A stretch of 64,000 nt of DNA from PALSA-894 sp963734185 (GTDB lineage Bacteria > Pseudomonadota > Alphaproteobacteria > Rhizobiales > Xanthobacteraceae): the NCBI GenBank assembly GCA_963734185.1, contig CAVTGA010000002.1:744001-808000 (forward strand), given 5' to 3'. Position numbers and translations under genes: made by a program. Of the stretch, positions 36,975-46,238 are shown in pieces (positions within the stretch are counted from its first letter, which is position 1; each line of letters opens with the position of its first letter). The notes beneath the pieces are model-generated. The model made no database searches. It saw only the letters and a program-made list of their open reading frames with translations, and was not told where the DNA came from.

Positions 36975-37991
36975 TCACGCCCGATTGCGACCCCGGCCTG
37001 ACGCGACCATCCCGCCCCGCTCCGGCGCCCCGCCGCGCATGTCGGACGGCCGCACTCCATGGATGCGCCGGTACCAGGCGGAAAAATGCGACGTGGAGGA
37101 AAATCCGGTCTGCACCGCAACGTCGATCAGCGAGCGGTCGGAATAGATCAGCAGTTCGCGCGCGCGCTCGACCCGCAACTGCATATAGAGCCGCAACGGC
37201 GACTGCCCGGCGTGACGCCGCATCGACCGTTCGAGCTGGCGCGGGCTCAAACCCACGTGACGGGCGATGTCCGGCAGGGGCAGCGGATTCTCGATGTGGC
37301 GCTGCATGATGGCGATGGCTTGGCGCACCTTCTCCGGCATGCGGCTGAGGATCTCGAGACGGCCGCCGAGCTGGTCTTCGCGCTCGTCGCGGATACGGTC
37401 GTGATGGAACTGGTTGGCGACGCCGCGCGCGAGCTCCGCGCCGTGCCGGTCGGCGATCAGGTGCAGCATCATGTCCATCGCGGCGGTGCCGCCGGAACAG
37501 GTCAGCCGGTCGCGATCGATCTCGTAGATCTTGTTGGTGCAGTCGAGGTCCGGGAAATCCTCCTTGAAGGCCGAGCGGTTCTCCCAATGGATGGTGCAGC
37601 GGTAGCCGGTGAGCAGGCCGGCGCGCGCCAGCAGATAGGTTCCGGTGGAAAGCGAGCCGATGCGGATGCGGCGGCGCGCGGCCTGACGCAGGATGGCGAG
37701 ATAACGCTTCTCGTCGGCCTCCTGGATGCGCAGGCCGCCGCACGCGAACAAGTAGTGGGCGCCCTCAAGCGCCTCGGCGTGGGACAGCGCCGGCAACGGA
37801 ATGCCGTTCGATGCCGCAACCGACACGCCGTCGAGACTCGCCAGACGCCATTGATAGGATTCCCGCCCCGACAGGCGGTTGAGCGAGCGCAACGGCTCGA
37901 TCGCCGAGGCCAGGCTCATCATCGAGAGTCCCGGCACCAGCAGGAACACGAAAACCTCGGGCGAATCCCGGGGCGCCACCGGTTGGTTCAT
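36975..37991 (-). CDS. GlxA-family AraC-type regulator (GbdR-like)
   Basis: The 338-residue protein has an N-terminal DJ-1/PfpI-like domain (VFVFLLVPGLSMMSLASAIEPLR onward) with GSLSTGTYLLARAGLLTGYRCTIHWE in the nucleophile-elbow region. The C-terminal AraC double helix-turn-helix runs from about residue 215 (HIENPLPLPDIARHVGLSPRQLERSMRRHAG) to SSTSHFSAWYRRIHGVRPSDMR. Members such as GbdR and CdhR sense betaine-type nitrogen compounds, fitting the sox and importer genes next to it. It is 22 bases downstream of the FAD oxidase gene and probably co-transcribed with it. Confidence 0.9.
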   Translation of the reverse strand: MNQPVAPRDSPEVFVFLLVPGLSMMSLASAIEPLRSLNRLSGRESYQWRLASLDGVSVAASNGIPLPALSHAEALEGAHYLFACGGLRIQEADEKRYLAILRQAARRRIRIGSLSTGTYLLARAGLLTGYRCTIHWENRSAFKEDFPDLDCTNKIYEIDRDRLTCSGGTAAMDMMLHLIADRHGAELARGVANQFHHDRIRDEREDQLGGRLEILSRMPEKVRQAIAIMQRHIENPLPLPDIARHVGLSPRQLERSMRRHAGQSPLRLYMQLRVERARELLIYSDRSLIDVAVQTGFSSTSHFSAWYRRIHGVRPSDMRGGAPERGGMVASGRGRNRA

Positions 37992-38013
37992 GCACCTATT
38001 CTAGCAACAACCC

Positions 38014-39357
38014 TCAGCTCCACGGGAAGGGACTGGCCGACACCGGATGCAGCCGGCCCTCGGCATAGCGCGACAGCCGGAACGGCTGGAGCAGCGCGCT
38101 CGGCTCGCCCATGATCTCCTGCGCCACCAGCTCGCCGACCCCGATCATCTTGTAGCCGTGGTTGGAGTCGGCGATGACGTAGCAATTGTCGCGAAACACA
38201 TCGATGACCGGGAAGGAGTCCGGCGTGAAGCAGCCGATGCCGCCGGACTTCTCGTCGCGGTACTGCGCATGCCGGCCGACGAAGCGCTTGTGGCAGAACG
38301 CCAGCGCCGAGGTCCACATGTCGGCGAATTCGGGCGAGGAGACGAATTCCGGGCTGTGCGGCCCGTAAGGATCGATCGCGACCTCGTCGACCGGCGTCTC
38401 CACCTTGTACGGCATGGCGCCGCCCTGGACGCCGTTGAAGTGGAAATCCGGCTTGTAGTAGAGGCCCCACAGCTCTTCGGTGATCAGTTCGCCGGTCCTG
38501 TCGGAATAAAGCGGCGCGTCGGTGTCGACGTGGATTACCGGCGGCATCCGGCCGTCATTTGTCTTCAGGAAGCCCGGATCGACCGCGAGCACGCCCTCCT
38601 CCAGCTGCCAGAAGCGCCACATCGGGATGTCGTGGTGCATCCGCCCGTCGCGTCCGCTGATCGAGACGCTCTTGGGCAGGTCGAGCATCGTCCAGAAATC
38701 GCGCACCCAGGGGCCGGCGCCGACCACCACGGTGTCGCATTCGATGCGGCCTCGATCGGTGAGCACGGCCGCGACCGCGCGGCTGCTGTGTCCAAACTCG
38801 AAGCCGGTGACCCGCACGCCCTCGCAGATGCGCACGCCGGCGGCCGTCGCCTTCGCGGCGAGGCCGTGTAGCGAGGCCATGTTGTTGGCGTAGCCGCCGC
38901 GCTTTTCGTGCAGTATCGACGTGATGCCCTGCGCCTGCCAATCGTCGAACAGGCCTTTCATGTAGCGCGCCGAGTCCGCCGCGCCTTCGACGAAGGTCGA
39001 CTCGTAGCCGATCGCCTTCTGCTGCTGGTAGATGGTCGACACGCCCTCGTGCATCACCTCCGGGCTGATCTGCATGTAGCCGACCGGATGATACGAATAG
39101 GCCTCCGCATCGCTTTCCCAGACGGCGACCGAATGTGCCATCAACTCGCGCATCGCAGGCTGGAAATAGTTGTTGCGCACCACCCCGCAGGCGATGCCGG
39201 ACGCGCCCGCGCCGACCTTGCCCTTGTCGACGACCACGATGTCGGCCTGCGCCGAACGGCCCGCGGCCGCCAGCCGCCGCGCCAGATGATAGGCGGTGGA
39301 CAGGCCGTGAATGCCCGCACCGATCACGACGTAACGGGCCTTGCTGGGAAGCGGCAT
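38014..39357 (-). CDS. FAD-dependent amine oxidase (sarcosine/dimethylglycine oxidase-like)
   Basis: The 447-residue flavoprotein belongs to the DAO/SoxB superfamily. It has VIGAGIHGLSTAYHLARRL at the FAD site, SGIACGVVRNNYF, and the C-terminal DSNHGYKMIGVGELVAQEIMG. ATG at 39355-39357 is chosen for the GGAGCAG site upstream; longer upstream frames are non-coding. Lying between a BHMT-like gene and a GbdR-like regulator, it could oxidise dimethylglycine, the product of betaine demethylation, but this is inferred. The soxA-like folate domain is absent. Confidence 0.85.
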   Translation of the reverse strand: MPLPSKARYVVIGAGIHGLSTAYHLARRLAAAGRSAQADIVVVDKGKVGAGASGIACGVVRNNYFQPAMRELMAHSVAVWESDAEAYSYHPVGYMQISPEVMHEGVSTIYQQQKAIGYESTFVEGAADSARYMKGLFDDWQAQGITSILHEKRGGYANNMASLHGLAAKATAAGVRICEGVRVTGFEFGHSSRAVAAVLTDRGRIECDTVVVGAGPWVRDFWTMLDLPKSVSISGRDGRMHHDIPMWRFWQLEEGVLAVDPGFLKTNDGRMPPVIHVDTDAPLYSDRTGELITEELWGLYYKPDFHFNGVQGGAMPYKVETPVDEVAIDPYGPHSPEFVSSPEFADMWTSALAFCHKRFVGRHAQYRDEKSGGIGCFTPDSFPVIDVFRDNCYVIADSNHGYKMIGVGELVAQEIMGEPSALLQPFRLSRYAEGRLHPVSASPFPWS

Positions 39358-39456
39358 CGTCTGCTCCGCGGTTGCCGCATCATCGTGGCAGCGGTGTACG
39401 GTCGGGATCGTCAGGTTTGCGACATCAGCCGCGGCGAATGCGACCGGTTCTTGCTG

Positions 39457-39529
39457 GAGCATGATCTTTTCCGAAAACCGGTTCCCGCCCCGGATCAAGT
39501 CCGGGGCAGGCTTTTTCGGGATCATGCTC
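39457..39529. repeat. REP-like nested palindrome
   Basis: An imperfect outer inverted repeat (GAGCATGATC...GATCATGCTC) encloses the inner perfect stem GCCCCGGA-N5-TCCGGGGC and an A/T-rich TTTTCCGAAAA motif. The layout is like the interspersed palindromes common between genes of Bradyrhizobiaceae. It lies between the divergent FAD oxidase and BHMT-like genes. Confidence 0.7.
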
Positions 39530-39633
39530 TGGCCGTCGCAATCGCGCGGGCGAATGTCGGAATCCATCGTGCCGCCGGCCGATCCGTTTGGGATAACGGC
39601 CTCCGGCCTTTTCAACCCTCGAAGGATCGCAGG

Positions 39634-40683
39634 ATGACGAAACAAGGTCTGCTCGAACGTCTGGCGGCCGGGCCTGTGATCTGCGCCGAGGGCTACCTGT
39701 TCGAGCTCGAGCGGCGTGGCTATCTCCAGGCCGGCGCCTATGTGCCGGAAGTGGTGCTGGATTTTCCCGAGCAGGTCGAAAACCTGCATCGGGACTTCCT
39801 GCGCGCCGGATCGGACGTCATCGAAGCCTTCACCTACTATGCGCATCGCGAGAAGCTGCGCCTGATCGGGCGCGAAGATGAGCTCGAGCCGATGAACCGG
39901 CAGGCGCTCGCCATTGCCAAGAAGGTCGCGGCCGAAGGCGGCGCGCTCCTCGCCGGAAACATCTGCAACACCAACATCTACGAGCCGGACAACCCCGACG
40001 CGGCGCGCCAGGTGCGCGCCATGTTCGAGGAGCAGGTCGCCTGGGCGGTCGAGGCGAACGTCGATTTCATCATCGCCGAAACCATCTCGTGGCTGGGCGA
40101 GGCGGAGATCGCGCTCGACGTCATCCGGCAGACCAGGCTGCCGTCCGTGGTGACGTTCGCGCTGCACCGCAACGGCGAGCTGCGCGACGGCTTAACGCCG
40201 GCCGAAGGTGCCAAGCGGATCGAGCAGCGCGGCGCCGACGTGGTCGGGCTGAACTGCATCCGCGGCATCCGCACCATGATGCCGTTCGTCGAGCAGATCC
40301 GCCGCGCGGTATCGATCCACGTCGCCGCGTTGCCGGTGCCTTATCGTACGACGTCGGCGGAGCCGACGTTCGAATCCTTGACCGAGAAGGACGCGGACTG
40401 CGCGCATTGCATCCCGGACGGCCGATCGTTCCCGGTCGCGCTCGATCCGTTCCAGGTCACGCGCTACGAGATCGCCGAGTTCGGCCGCGCCGCGCAGGCC
40501 ATGGGTGTGAACTATCTTGGCGTCTGCTGCGGCGCCGGACCACATCACATCCGTGCGCTCGCAGAAGCGCTCGGACGCCGCCCGGCGGCGAGCCGCTACT
40601 CGCCCGACATGTCGAAGCATTACGCCTATGGCAGCGATGCCAGGCTCAAGCAGGCGAACAGGGAGTATGCGGAAAAGCTGTAG
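39634..40683 (+). CDS. Betaine-homocysteine S-methyltransferase-like protein
   Basis: The 349-residue enzyme belongs to the homocysteine S-methyltransferase family. The zinc-binding cysteines lie in VVGLNCIRG and in LGVCCGAGPHH, the pattern of BHMT. N-terminal PVICAEGYLFELERRGYLQAG is typical of the bacterial betaine-dependent branch. It would transfer a methyl group from glycine betaine to homocysteine, giving dimethylglycine and methionine. The start ATG has GAAGGA upstream. Together with the FAD oxidase and SoxBDAG this gives a complete betaine to glycine route. Confidence 0.85.
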   Translation: MTKQGLLERLAAGPVICAEGYLFELERRGYLQAGAYVPEVVLDFPEQVENLHRDFLRAGSDVIEAFTYYAHREKLRLIGREDELEPMNRQALAIAKKVAAEGGALLAGNICNTNIYEPDNPDAARQVRAMFEEQVAWAVEANVDFIIAETISWLGEAEIALDVIRQTRLPSVVTFALHRNGELRDGLTPAEGAKRIEQRGADVVGLNCIRGIRTMMPFVEQIRRAVSIHVAALPVPYRTTSAEPTFESLTEKDADCAHCIPDGRSFPVALDPFQVTRYEIAEFGRAAQAMGVNYLGVCCGAGPHHIRALAEALGRRPAASRYSPDMSKHYAYGSDARLKQANREYAEKL

Positions 40684-40807
40684 GATGGGCAAAGACCCCG
40701 ATGATGATCGATAGTGCGGCGCGGCAAGTGATCGACTGCCGGGCTTAAAACAGCCTCTGGCTCCTTGGATCAGGAGGCTTCACGACCACAGGCTTGGACC
40801 TCATCTG

Positions 40808-41431
40808 ATGCTGGAGGCGGTTGGGCAAAAACTCGATGACGGCCGCTGGTTTTCCCCTTCGGCCGAGCGAAACAGAGCGCCTATCCTGACTTAACTGGAG
40901 CGCACCCTCCCGGATAGCGGTCTGGTGCTCGAAATCGCCAGCGGTACAGGACAGCACGTCGTTCATTTCGCCAAGGCATTATCGAAACTCACGTGGCAGC
41001 CCAGTGATGCGGATGCTGCGTTTCGTCAGTCTGTCCAGTCGTGGATCGCGCAAGAGAAGACCGGCAATGTGCGCTCGCCGATCGAGCTTGATGTGTGCCG
41101 CTTCCCTTGGCCAATCACACACGCTGACGCGATTGTGTGCATAAATATGATTCACGTTTCGCCCTGGTCGGCAACACAAGCCTTGTTCACCGGTGCGAAG
41201 AGCGTGCTCGATCAGGATGGCGTCCTGTTCATGTATGGACCTTACCGCCGGTTCGGCCGCCATACCGCCCCAAGCAACGCGGCTTTCGACGCTCAGCTGC
41301 GCGGAACTGATCCAGCCTGGGGCTTGCGCGATTTGGAAGCTGTTGTGGCGTTGGCTCGCACGGCTGGTTTCGCTTTGGTCGAGGTTGTCGATCTTCCTGC
41401 CAACAATTTCGGCGTCGTGTTTCGCCGATGA
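40808..41431 (+). pseudogene. DUF938-family SAM-dependent methyltransferase, in-frame stop
   Basis: The frame opens with ATG at 40808 and reads DGRWFSPSAERNRAPIL, the typical DUF938 N-terminus. A TAA at 40892-40894 interrupts it after 28 codons. The same frame then continues with LERTLPDSGLVLEIASGTGQHVVHFA (SAM motif) and ends at 41431 with NFGVVFRR. A downstream GTG at 40925 could restart translation, but would lack the N-terminal helix of the family. A single point mutation to a stop is the simplest reading. The function of DUF938 proteins is not known. Confidence 0.8.
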
Positions 41432-41693
41432 GAGCCAACAGTCTTTGAAGCGGCCAGCGCCGGGACCGACTCGAACGACGAACGGTGTCGTCTTAGGCCA
41501 CCCGCCAGTGTTTTTGGCGAATCCCAAGGGTCGTCGCGTCTGAACCGTTTCGGAACTGTTCCTTCCGTTTGTCATCTAACGAAAGGAAGCGCGCGGCAAG
41601 AATTTGGATTTCGGTGGCTGAAGGCGTGCCTTCGATCTCACGGTCCGCTACGATTTGATCGCCCTTTGTCGCTTATCGCAGCATCCTTTCGCG

Positions 41694-42176
41694 TCAATTC
41701 TTCATCAATGTCCGCAGATAGGTCATTACTTTCAAGATCTCATCCTGCGTCATACGCTTGGAAAATGGCTGCATCGCGCCGGCCGCTCCGCCAAAGATCA
41801 CTTCGAACAAGCCGACATCGTTGATGATCCGCTCGTGCACGTGCTTGTCGCCGATAAGGCTCGCTCCCATGCGGCCCGATCCGTCCGGCAAATGGCACAT
41901 CTGGCAGTAGGTCGCATACAATTTTTTGCCGTCCGCGACCGCATCCTGCTTGCCATTATAGGGGTTCTCCCCCGTCTTCCGGAACTCCTGAACGGCGTCG
42001 GTCAGGGTTTCGCCGGGCTTCGGCGTCACATCGAGCGGCGAGTTGTCGATCGCGTAGCGGAACGCGATCTCCGCGGCGCCGCCCGTGCTTGAGCCTATCA
42101 GTCCGACAGCCACCAGTCCGACGGCAAGGGGGAGAGGGGCTGCAGGTCTTTTCTTTCTCACCAACGCGTACCTCAT
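41694..42176 (-). CDS. Periplasmic cytochrome c (MoxG/XoxG-like)
   Basis: The 160-residue protein has an N-terminal signal sequence (hydrophobic residues ~14-34), the haem motif CQMCH at residues 91-95 and a methionine ligand candidate in GAAGAMQPFS. ENPYNGK ahead of the haem site resembles cytochromes that accept electrons from quinoprotein dehydrogenases. It lies 50 bases after the soluble sugar dehydrogenase gene and is its likely partner. No strong ribosome-binding site is visible. Confidence 0.85.
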   Translation of the reverse strand: MRYALVRKKRPAAPLPLAVGLVAVGLIGSSTGGAAEIAFRYAIDNSPLDVTPKPGETLTDAVQEFRKTGENPYNGKQDAVADGKKLYATYCQMCHLPDGSGRMGASLIGDKHVHERIINDVGLFEVIFGGAAGAMQPFSKRMTQDEILKVMTYLRTLMKN

Positions 42177-42226
42177 TCACGAGAAGGCGAGGAACAGCAT
42201 CGCCATCCCTCGCGCATCGTTCTGCC

Positions 42227-43654
42227 TCAGTTGGGTATCTTCACGCGCGCCGCCTCCATCCCGGGCCGGACTTCGTCGGCCGGCATCAGGCGCCACAAGG
42301 TGCCGGGAGGATTCGCGAGCGGGCCCTTGTCCTCGAGATAGAAGCAGTAGCAATTCGTCGCGAGCACGTAGCCCTTCTCGTCCGTGGCGCCGGCCGTGAA
42401 CTGGAACGGCGCCTGCATCAGTTCCTGCATCTGCCACTTGCTGGCGCCCTTGTCCCAGGCGATCGCCCACACGCGACCCGAGCACCAGTCGCCGACAATG
42501 TAGGCCTTGTCCATGCCGCCATAGTTGGCGACACCGAGGCCCTGCGCCGAGCAACCCCAGCCGTCGGTAAGTTTTGGCGCGCCCGGATAAGGCTCCTGGT
42601 GGGGATACTCCGCCACCGGCAACACGCCGACGATCGGGCATTTGTCGTTCGGCCCCAACGTCGGATGGCAATGCGAGGCCATGTTGTGCTTCCAACCGTA
42701 GTTCTCGCCGCCCTTGGAGGAGCGGGGCTGCCAGTTGATTTCCTCCCAATGGTTCTGGCCGACATCCGCAATGAACAGGTCGCCGGACTTGGGATCAAAG
42801 TGGAACATGTACGGATTGCGCAGCCCGTAGGCCCAGATCTCAGGCCGCGACCCGATCTTGATCTTCGAGAAGCCCTGCTCGGTGATGCCGAACAGGCTCA
42901 TCATCTGCGGATAGTCCGCGCGCGCGAACGGATTGTCCTTCGGAACCGTGTAGGCAACGTCGTCCGCCGTGTTGACGTCGACGCGCAGCATCTTGCCCCA
43001 CAGCGTGTCCAGCCGCTGGCCGGCATCGAGCGGGTCGCCTTCCCATCCGGCATCGCCTTTGCCGATGTACAGCATGCCGTCGGGACCGAACGCGATCCGG
43101 CCGCCGTAATGATTGTAGTACGGCTGCGGGATGTTCATGAGCACTTTCACCGACTTGTTGGCCTGCTCGGTGGTGATCTGGTTCGGGCTGCCCTTGTCCA
43201 CCGTGTACCGGGCAACGATCGAGGCGCCGTTGAACGGCAACGATGCGTAGTGGACGAACACGAATCCGTTGTCCTTGAAGCTCGGGTGGAACGCGATCGA
43301 CCACAGGCCCTGCTCGACGAAGCCGGTCTGCACCTCGCTGCCGAGCGGGTTGGTCTTGGTCAGGTCGAGGAACGGCTCGGCCTGCACCTTGCCGTCCGGC
43401 ATCACGACTTTCACACGGCCGACGCGTTCGACGACGAAGATGCGTCCCGAGTTGTCGCTGGCAACCGAAACGCCGACCGGGTCATTGAACCCGTCGGCCA
43501 CCTTAACCAGCGAGAGTTTCGGATTTCCCGGTATCTTGCCCCCCGGGCGGGCGACGTCCGCAGGTGATTGCGGGATTGTTTGAGCCGCCGCCGGATGAGC
43601 CGCAAACATCATTCCTGCCGCCGCAAACAGCAGCAGCATCTGCCTTGCTGTCAT
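42227..43654 (-). CDS. Soluble PQQ-dependent aldose (glucose/sorbosone) dehydrogenase-like protein
   Basis: The 475-residue protein has a signal peptide (residues 1-24, AHPAAAQ end) and the beta-propeller signature of the GSDH family: VADGFNDPVGVSVASDNSGRIFVVERVGRV, GYFQPSF-like LWSIAFHPSFKDNGFVFVHY, GGRIAFGPDGMLYIGKGD, RNPYMFHFDPKSGDLFIADVGQNHWEEIN and GWKHNMASHCH. It would oxidise sugars in the periplasm, passing electrons to the cytochrome c encoded next. C-terminal cysteines (CPIVG, WGCSAQG, DWCSG, NCYCF) are more numerous than usual. Confidence 0.87.
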   Translation of the reverse strand: MTARQMLLLFAAAGMMFAAHPAAAQTIPQSPADVARPGGKIPGNPKLSLVKVADGFNDPVGVSVASDNSGRIFVVERVGRVKVVMPDGKVQAEPFLDLTKTNPLGSEVQTGFVEQGLWSIAFHPSFKDNGFVFVHYASLPFNGASIVARYTVDKGSPNQITTEQANKSVKVLMNIPQPYYNHYGGRIAFGPDGMLYIGKGDAGWEGDPLDAGQRLDTLWGKMLRVDVNTADDVAYTVPKDNPFARADYPQMMSLFGITEQGFSKIKIGSRPEIWAYGLRNPYMFHFDPKSGDLFIADVGQNHWEEINWQPRSSKGGENYGWKHNMASHCHPTLGPNDKCPIVGVLPVAEYPHQEPYPGAPKLTDGWGCSAQGLGVANYGGMDKAYIVGDWCSGRVWAIAWDKGASKWQMQELMQAPFQFTAGATDEKGYVLATNCYCFYLEDKGPLANPPGTLWRLMPADEVRPGMEAARVKIPN

Positions 43655-43808
43655 GACGTCCTCCCGGTCCGGCTCTCCCGTTGGGACGCGACAGTGGCGC
43701 CGTGTCTCTTCGCAAGGGAGTTCGACGGACCGCGGCCAGCTTAGGAGCCGCGGCGGGCCAGTTCAAGTTGCAAAGCCGCAGGTCACCCCGCGCGAAGATG
43801 CGCAACGG

Positions 43809-44096
43809 CTATGCCGCAAACACATGTGTCAAGATGGCGTCCTTCACCGCCGTCGCCGCGATCGGTCCGTCCGGCAGCAACCGCGACTCGCTGGAGATGA
43901 ATACTGGACCTGCCTTCGCGTCATCGATGCGGCCGTGCGATCCTTTCACCAAGCTCGCATCGAGCGGGATCACGTCCATCAACGTGCGGAATCCGAGCGC
44001 TCGGCGGGCGAGGCGCCAGCCGACGGCAAGCTTGGGCGATCGGATCGCCGGGTCGATGAAAAGTTCGACCGGGTCGTAGCCGGCTTGCGGTGGATC
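43809..44096 (-). pseudogene. C-terminal remnant of an alkaline-phosphatase/phosphodiesterase-type protein
   Basis: The last ~95 codons of this frame read GYDPVELFIDPAIRSPKLAVGW, GFRTLMDVIPLDASLVKGSHGR and DGPIAATAVKDAILTHVF. This is the recognisable C-terminus of nucleotide-pyrophosphatase/alkaline-phosphatase family proteins (metal-ligand histidine in GSHGR). Everything upstream of about base 44096 loses homology-like content, and the catalytic N-terminal part is missing. It is a 3' fragment left by a rearrangement. Confidence 0.65.
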
Positions 44097-44164
44097 TCGA
44101 CCGTGCGCGCGAAGTCGGGAGCTTGGCGATCGTCGAGCTCCCGGCTCGCGCTGCGCGCTTGCCA

Positions 44165-44187
44165 CCTCTCCCGCTCCGCGGGAGAGG
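44165..44187. repeat. Perfect 10-bp inverted repeat (CCTCTCCCGC...GCGGGAGAGG)
   Basis: Two ten-base arms face each other across TCC. Such G+C-rich palindromes are common intergenic repeats in Rhizobiales. It marks the boundary between the phosphatase remnant and the first glycosyltransferase fragment. Confidence 0.75.
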
Positions 44188-44217
44188 GGAAGAAGAGCCG
44201 CGCGGCGCCGCCCCCAA

Positions 44218-45320
44218 CTGCAGCGCGTCGAGATGGAGCTGGCGCGATACGCGTTGGCGTTTCGGTCCAAAGTTGGATTTGTCTTCTTCGATAAATATCG
44301 ACGCACGTATCGTATGGTTTACCCGGAGTTCGTGAGAAGCAAGTTGAATGGAGGGCAAGCTGCGGGGTCGGCGGATTTCCGTGCGCGGTTGACCGAGATC
44401 TTTCGCACGCTCGGCCGGCGCGCTTTCGATGTCGCCGTGACGACCAGAGGGTCGGAAGCCATCATCGGCGATGCCGCGCAATTGACGCCAAGCTCCGTGA
44501 TTCTGGCGCCCGGGGCTGAGTGGGAAGATAAGGACCCCCAAGTTGTTGCAGAACTGAAGAGACGGCATGGCCATCGCCTGGTCATGGTTTGTCATGATAT
44601 CATTCAATTAGATTTCCCGAACACTTCCCCGTCCCCGCTCGCAACGACGTTTCTGGTCTACTTTCGCGCGGCGGCCGATTTTGTCGATCGATTTGTGTGC
44701 GTATCCTCCCGCACGGCCCAGGATTTGGGAAACTTCTTGCGGCATGAAGCCTTATTCCAACCGGATATCCGGGTTGAACCATTAGTCGGCCACGCCCTGT
44801 ATCCGTCCGATATCTCATTACCTTTTCCGGAAGAGCTTCGATCGGCTCATTTCGCTTTATTTGTAAGTACGATAGAACCCAGAAAAAACCACAGGCTTTT
44901 ATGTCGCGTATGGCTGCGCCTGATCGAACGCGGCATTGTTGCCCCGACGAAGCTCAAACTTGTGCTCGTCGGGCGCGAAGGTTGGCAAGCAAAGGGGCTT
45001 TTGGCAGAGGTTGCTGCGAATTCGAGATTGGCCGGCAATATCATATAACTCCAGAACGTACCCGACGATATTCTGGCTCTGCTTTATCAAACGGCGGCAT
45101 TTTGTCTTTACCCGTCTTTGTACGAAGGATTTGGCTTGCCGGTGCGGGAAGCGCTTGCATGCGGGAGAGCCGTGATTGCGTCGAACGCCGGCGCGCTCCC
45201 CGAAGCGCTGGGAGAATTCGGGGTATGCCTGGACCCCACGGATGAAAGCGCGTGGTGCGAGACGCTGACCAGCTGGATCAGGGAGCCCCGGGTCGTTGCC
45301 GCGCATGAAATGAAGGTACG
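44218..45320 (+). pseudogene. Glycosyltransferase group 4 fragment, nonsense-disrupted and truncated at both ends
   Basis: The frame enters mid-domain at LQRVEMELARYAL, lacking the usual N-terminal ~40 residues. It continues through FALFVSTIEPRKNH and LVLVGREGW, then hits TAA at 45046-45048 after GNII. The same frame goes on with NVPDDILALLYQTAAFCLYPS and the donor-sugar motif YEGFGLPVREALACG...NAGALPEALGEFG, so a single stop disrupts it. After EMKVRRDQ near 45320 homology ends abruptly, where a second glycosyltransferase fragment on the other strand begins. Codon use is lower in GC than that of neighbours. Confidence 0.75.
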
Positions 45321-46106
45321 TCGTGATCAAACGCCGGAAACAGGACGGCACGGCAATCGGCGTACAGGGCGAGCTTCCCGTTCTTCGACCCAACCTTTCC
45401 AAGTGACCCGATCGTGGATGCCGAGTTGACGCACCGTCTGGACGAGCCGATTTGCCGCCGACTGACCCTCCGGCGCCCCACTGAACACGACGCGCGGATC
45501 GCTGCGGCATTTGGCCAACGCTTCGAGGACCAGCTGCTGGCGCTTGAGCGGATTGATACGGCTCGGATAGTAGAGATAAGGCCCACACTCCCCGGCGTAA
45601 TAGTTTTCCGCGCCGGGTGGCGGATGATAGACCGGTTCCGCGGTGAAATTATTGTAGCGCAGCATGCGCGCGGCGACATTGCGGGTCGTCGTATACACGG
45701 CGTGCGCTTCGGCAAGGCAACTGAGATCCGCCTGACGTACTGCGTCCCTGATCTGGAGCCCCGCGGGGGAAGCTTGCAGGTCGCTGTACGGACCATCCCA
45801 GAGATCATACGCCTGTCGGAACTGATGCATCACCCAGAGAACTTTTTTCGGATGCGGAATCAGGTAAGCAGGAAACTTGAGGCCGATCGCCAAATCGATC
45901 TTGACGCCGTTCGCCTCCTCGACGTTCACCAGCCGGCTTGCCAACATGTGGTCGAGAACGAGCTCCGGCGGGTACCATCGGAAGGGAATCGATACGATCT
46001 CAGCCCTGTGCCCATGGGCGCGCAAGGCCGTCACGAGGTTCGCTGCGTGCGCCTCCGCCCCTCCGGTGGTGAACGGCACCTGCGTGTGCAACACGGCAAT
46101 ATGCAT
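45315..46106 (-). pseudogene. Glycosyltransferase group 4, C-terminally truncated with frameshift
   Basis: From ATG 46106 the protein reads MHIAVLHTQVPFTTGGAEAH and continues through YYPSRINPLKRQQLVLEAL and VVFSGAPEG, a normal GT-B N-terminal domain and linker. Near 45380 the frame shifts after WKGWVEE. KLALYADCRAVLFPAFDHD follows in another frame, then homology ends near 45320 at the junction with the plus-strand glycosyltransferase fragment. The donor-binding half is missing, so no active enzyme is expected. Confidence 0.72.
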
Positions 46107-46238
46107 CGGCAGTAGACTCAACAGGGTTGGGCATTGCGAACGCACCGATCCGTCGGACTTAGCACGATGTCTGCTCAAAGCTAAGTACCCGCGGTGCTCC
46201 CGCATTCCGGACCACGATCTAGCGCAAGTCCGCACTCT

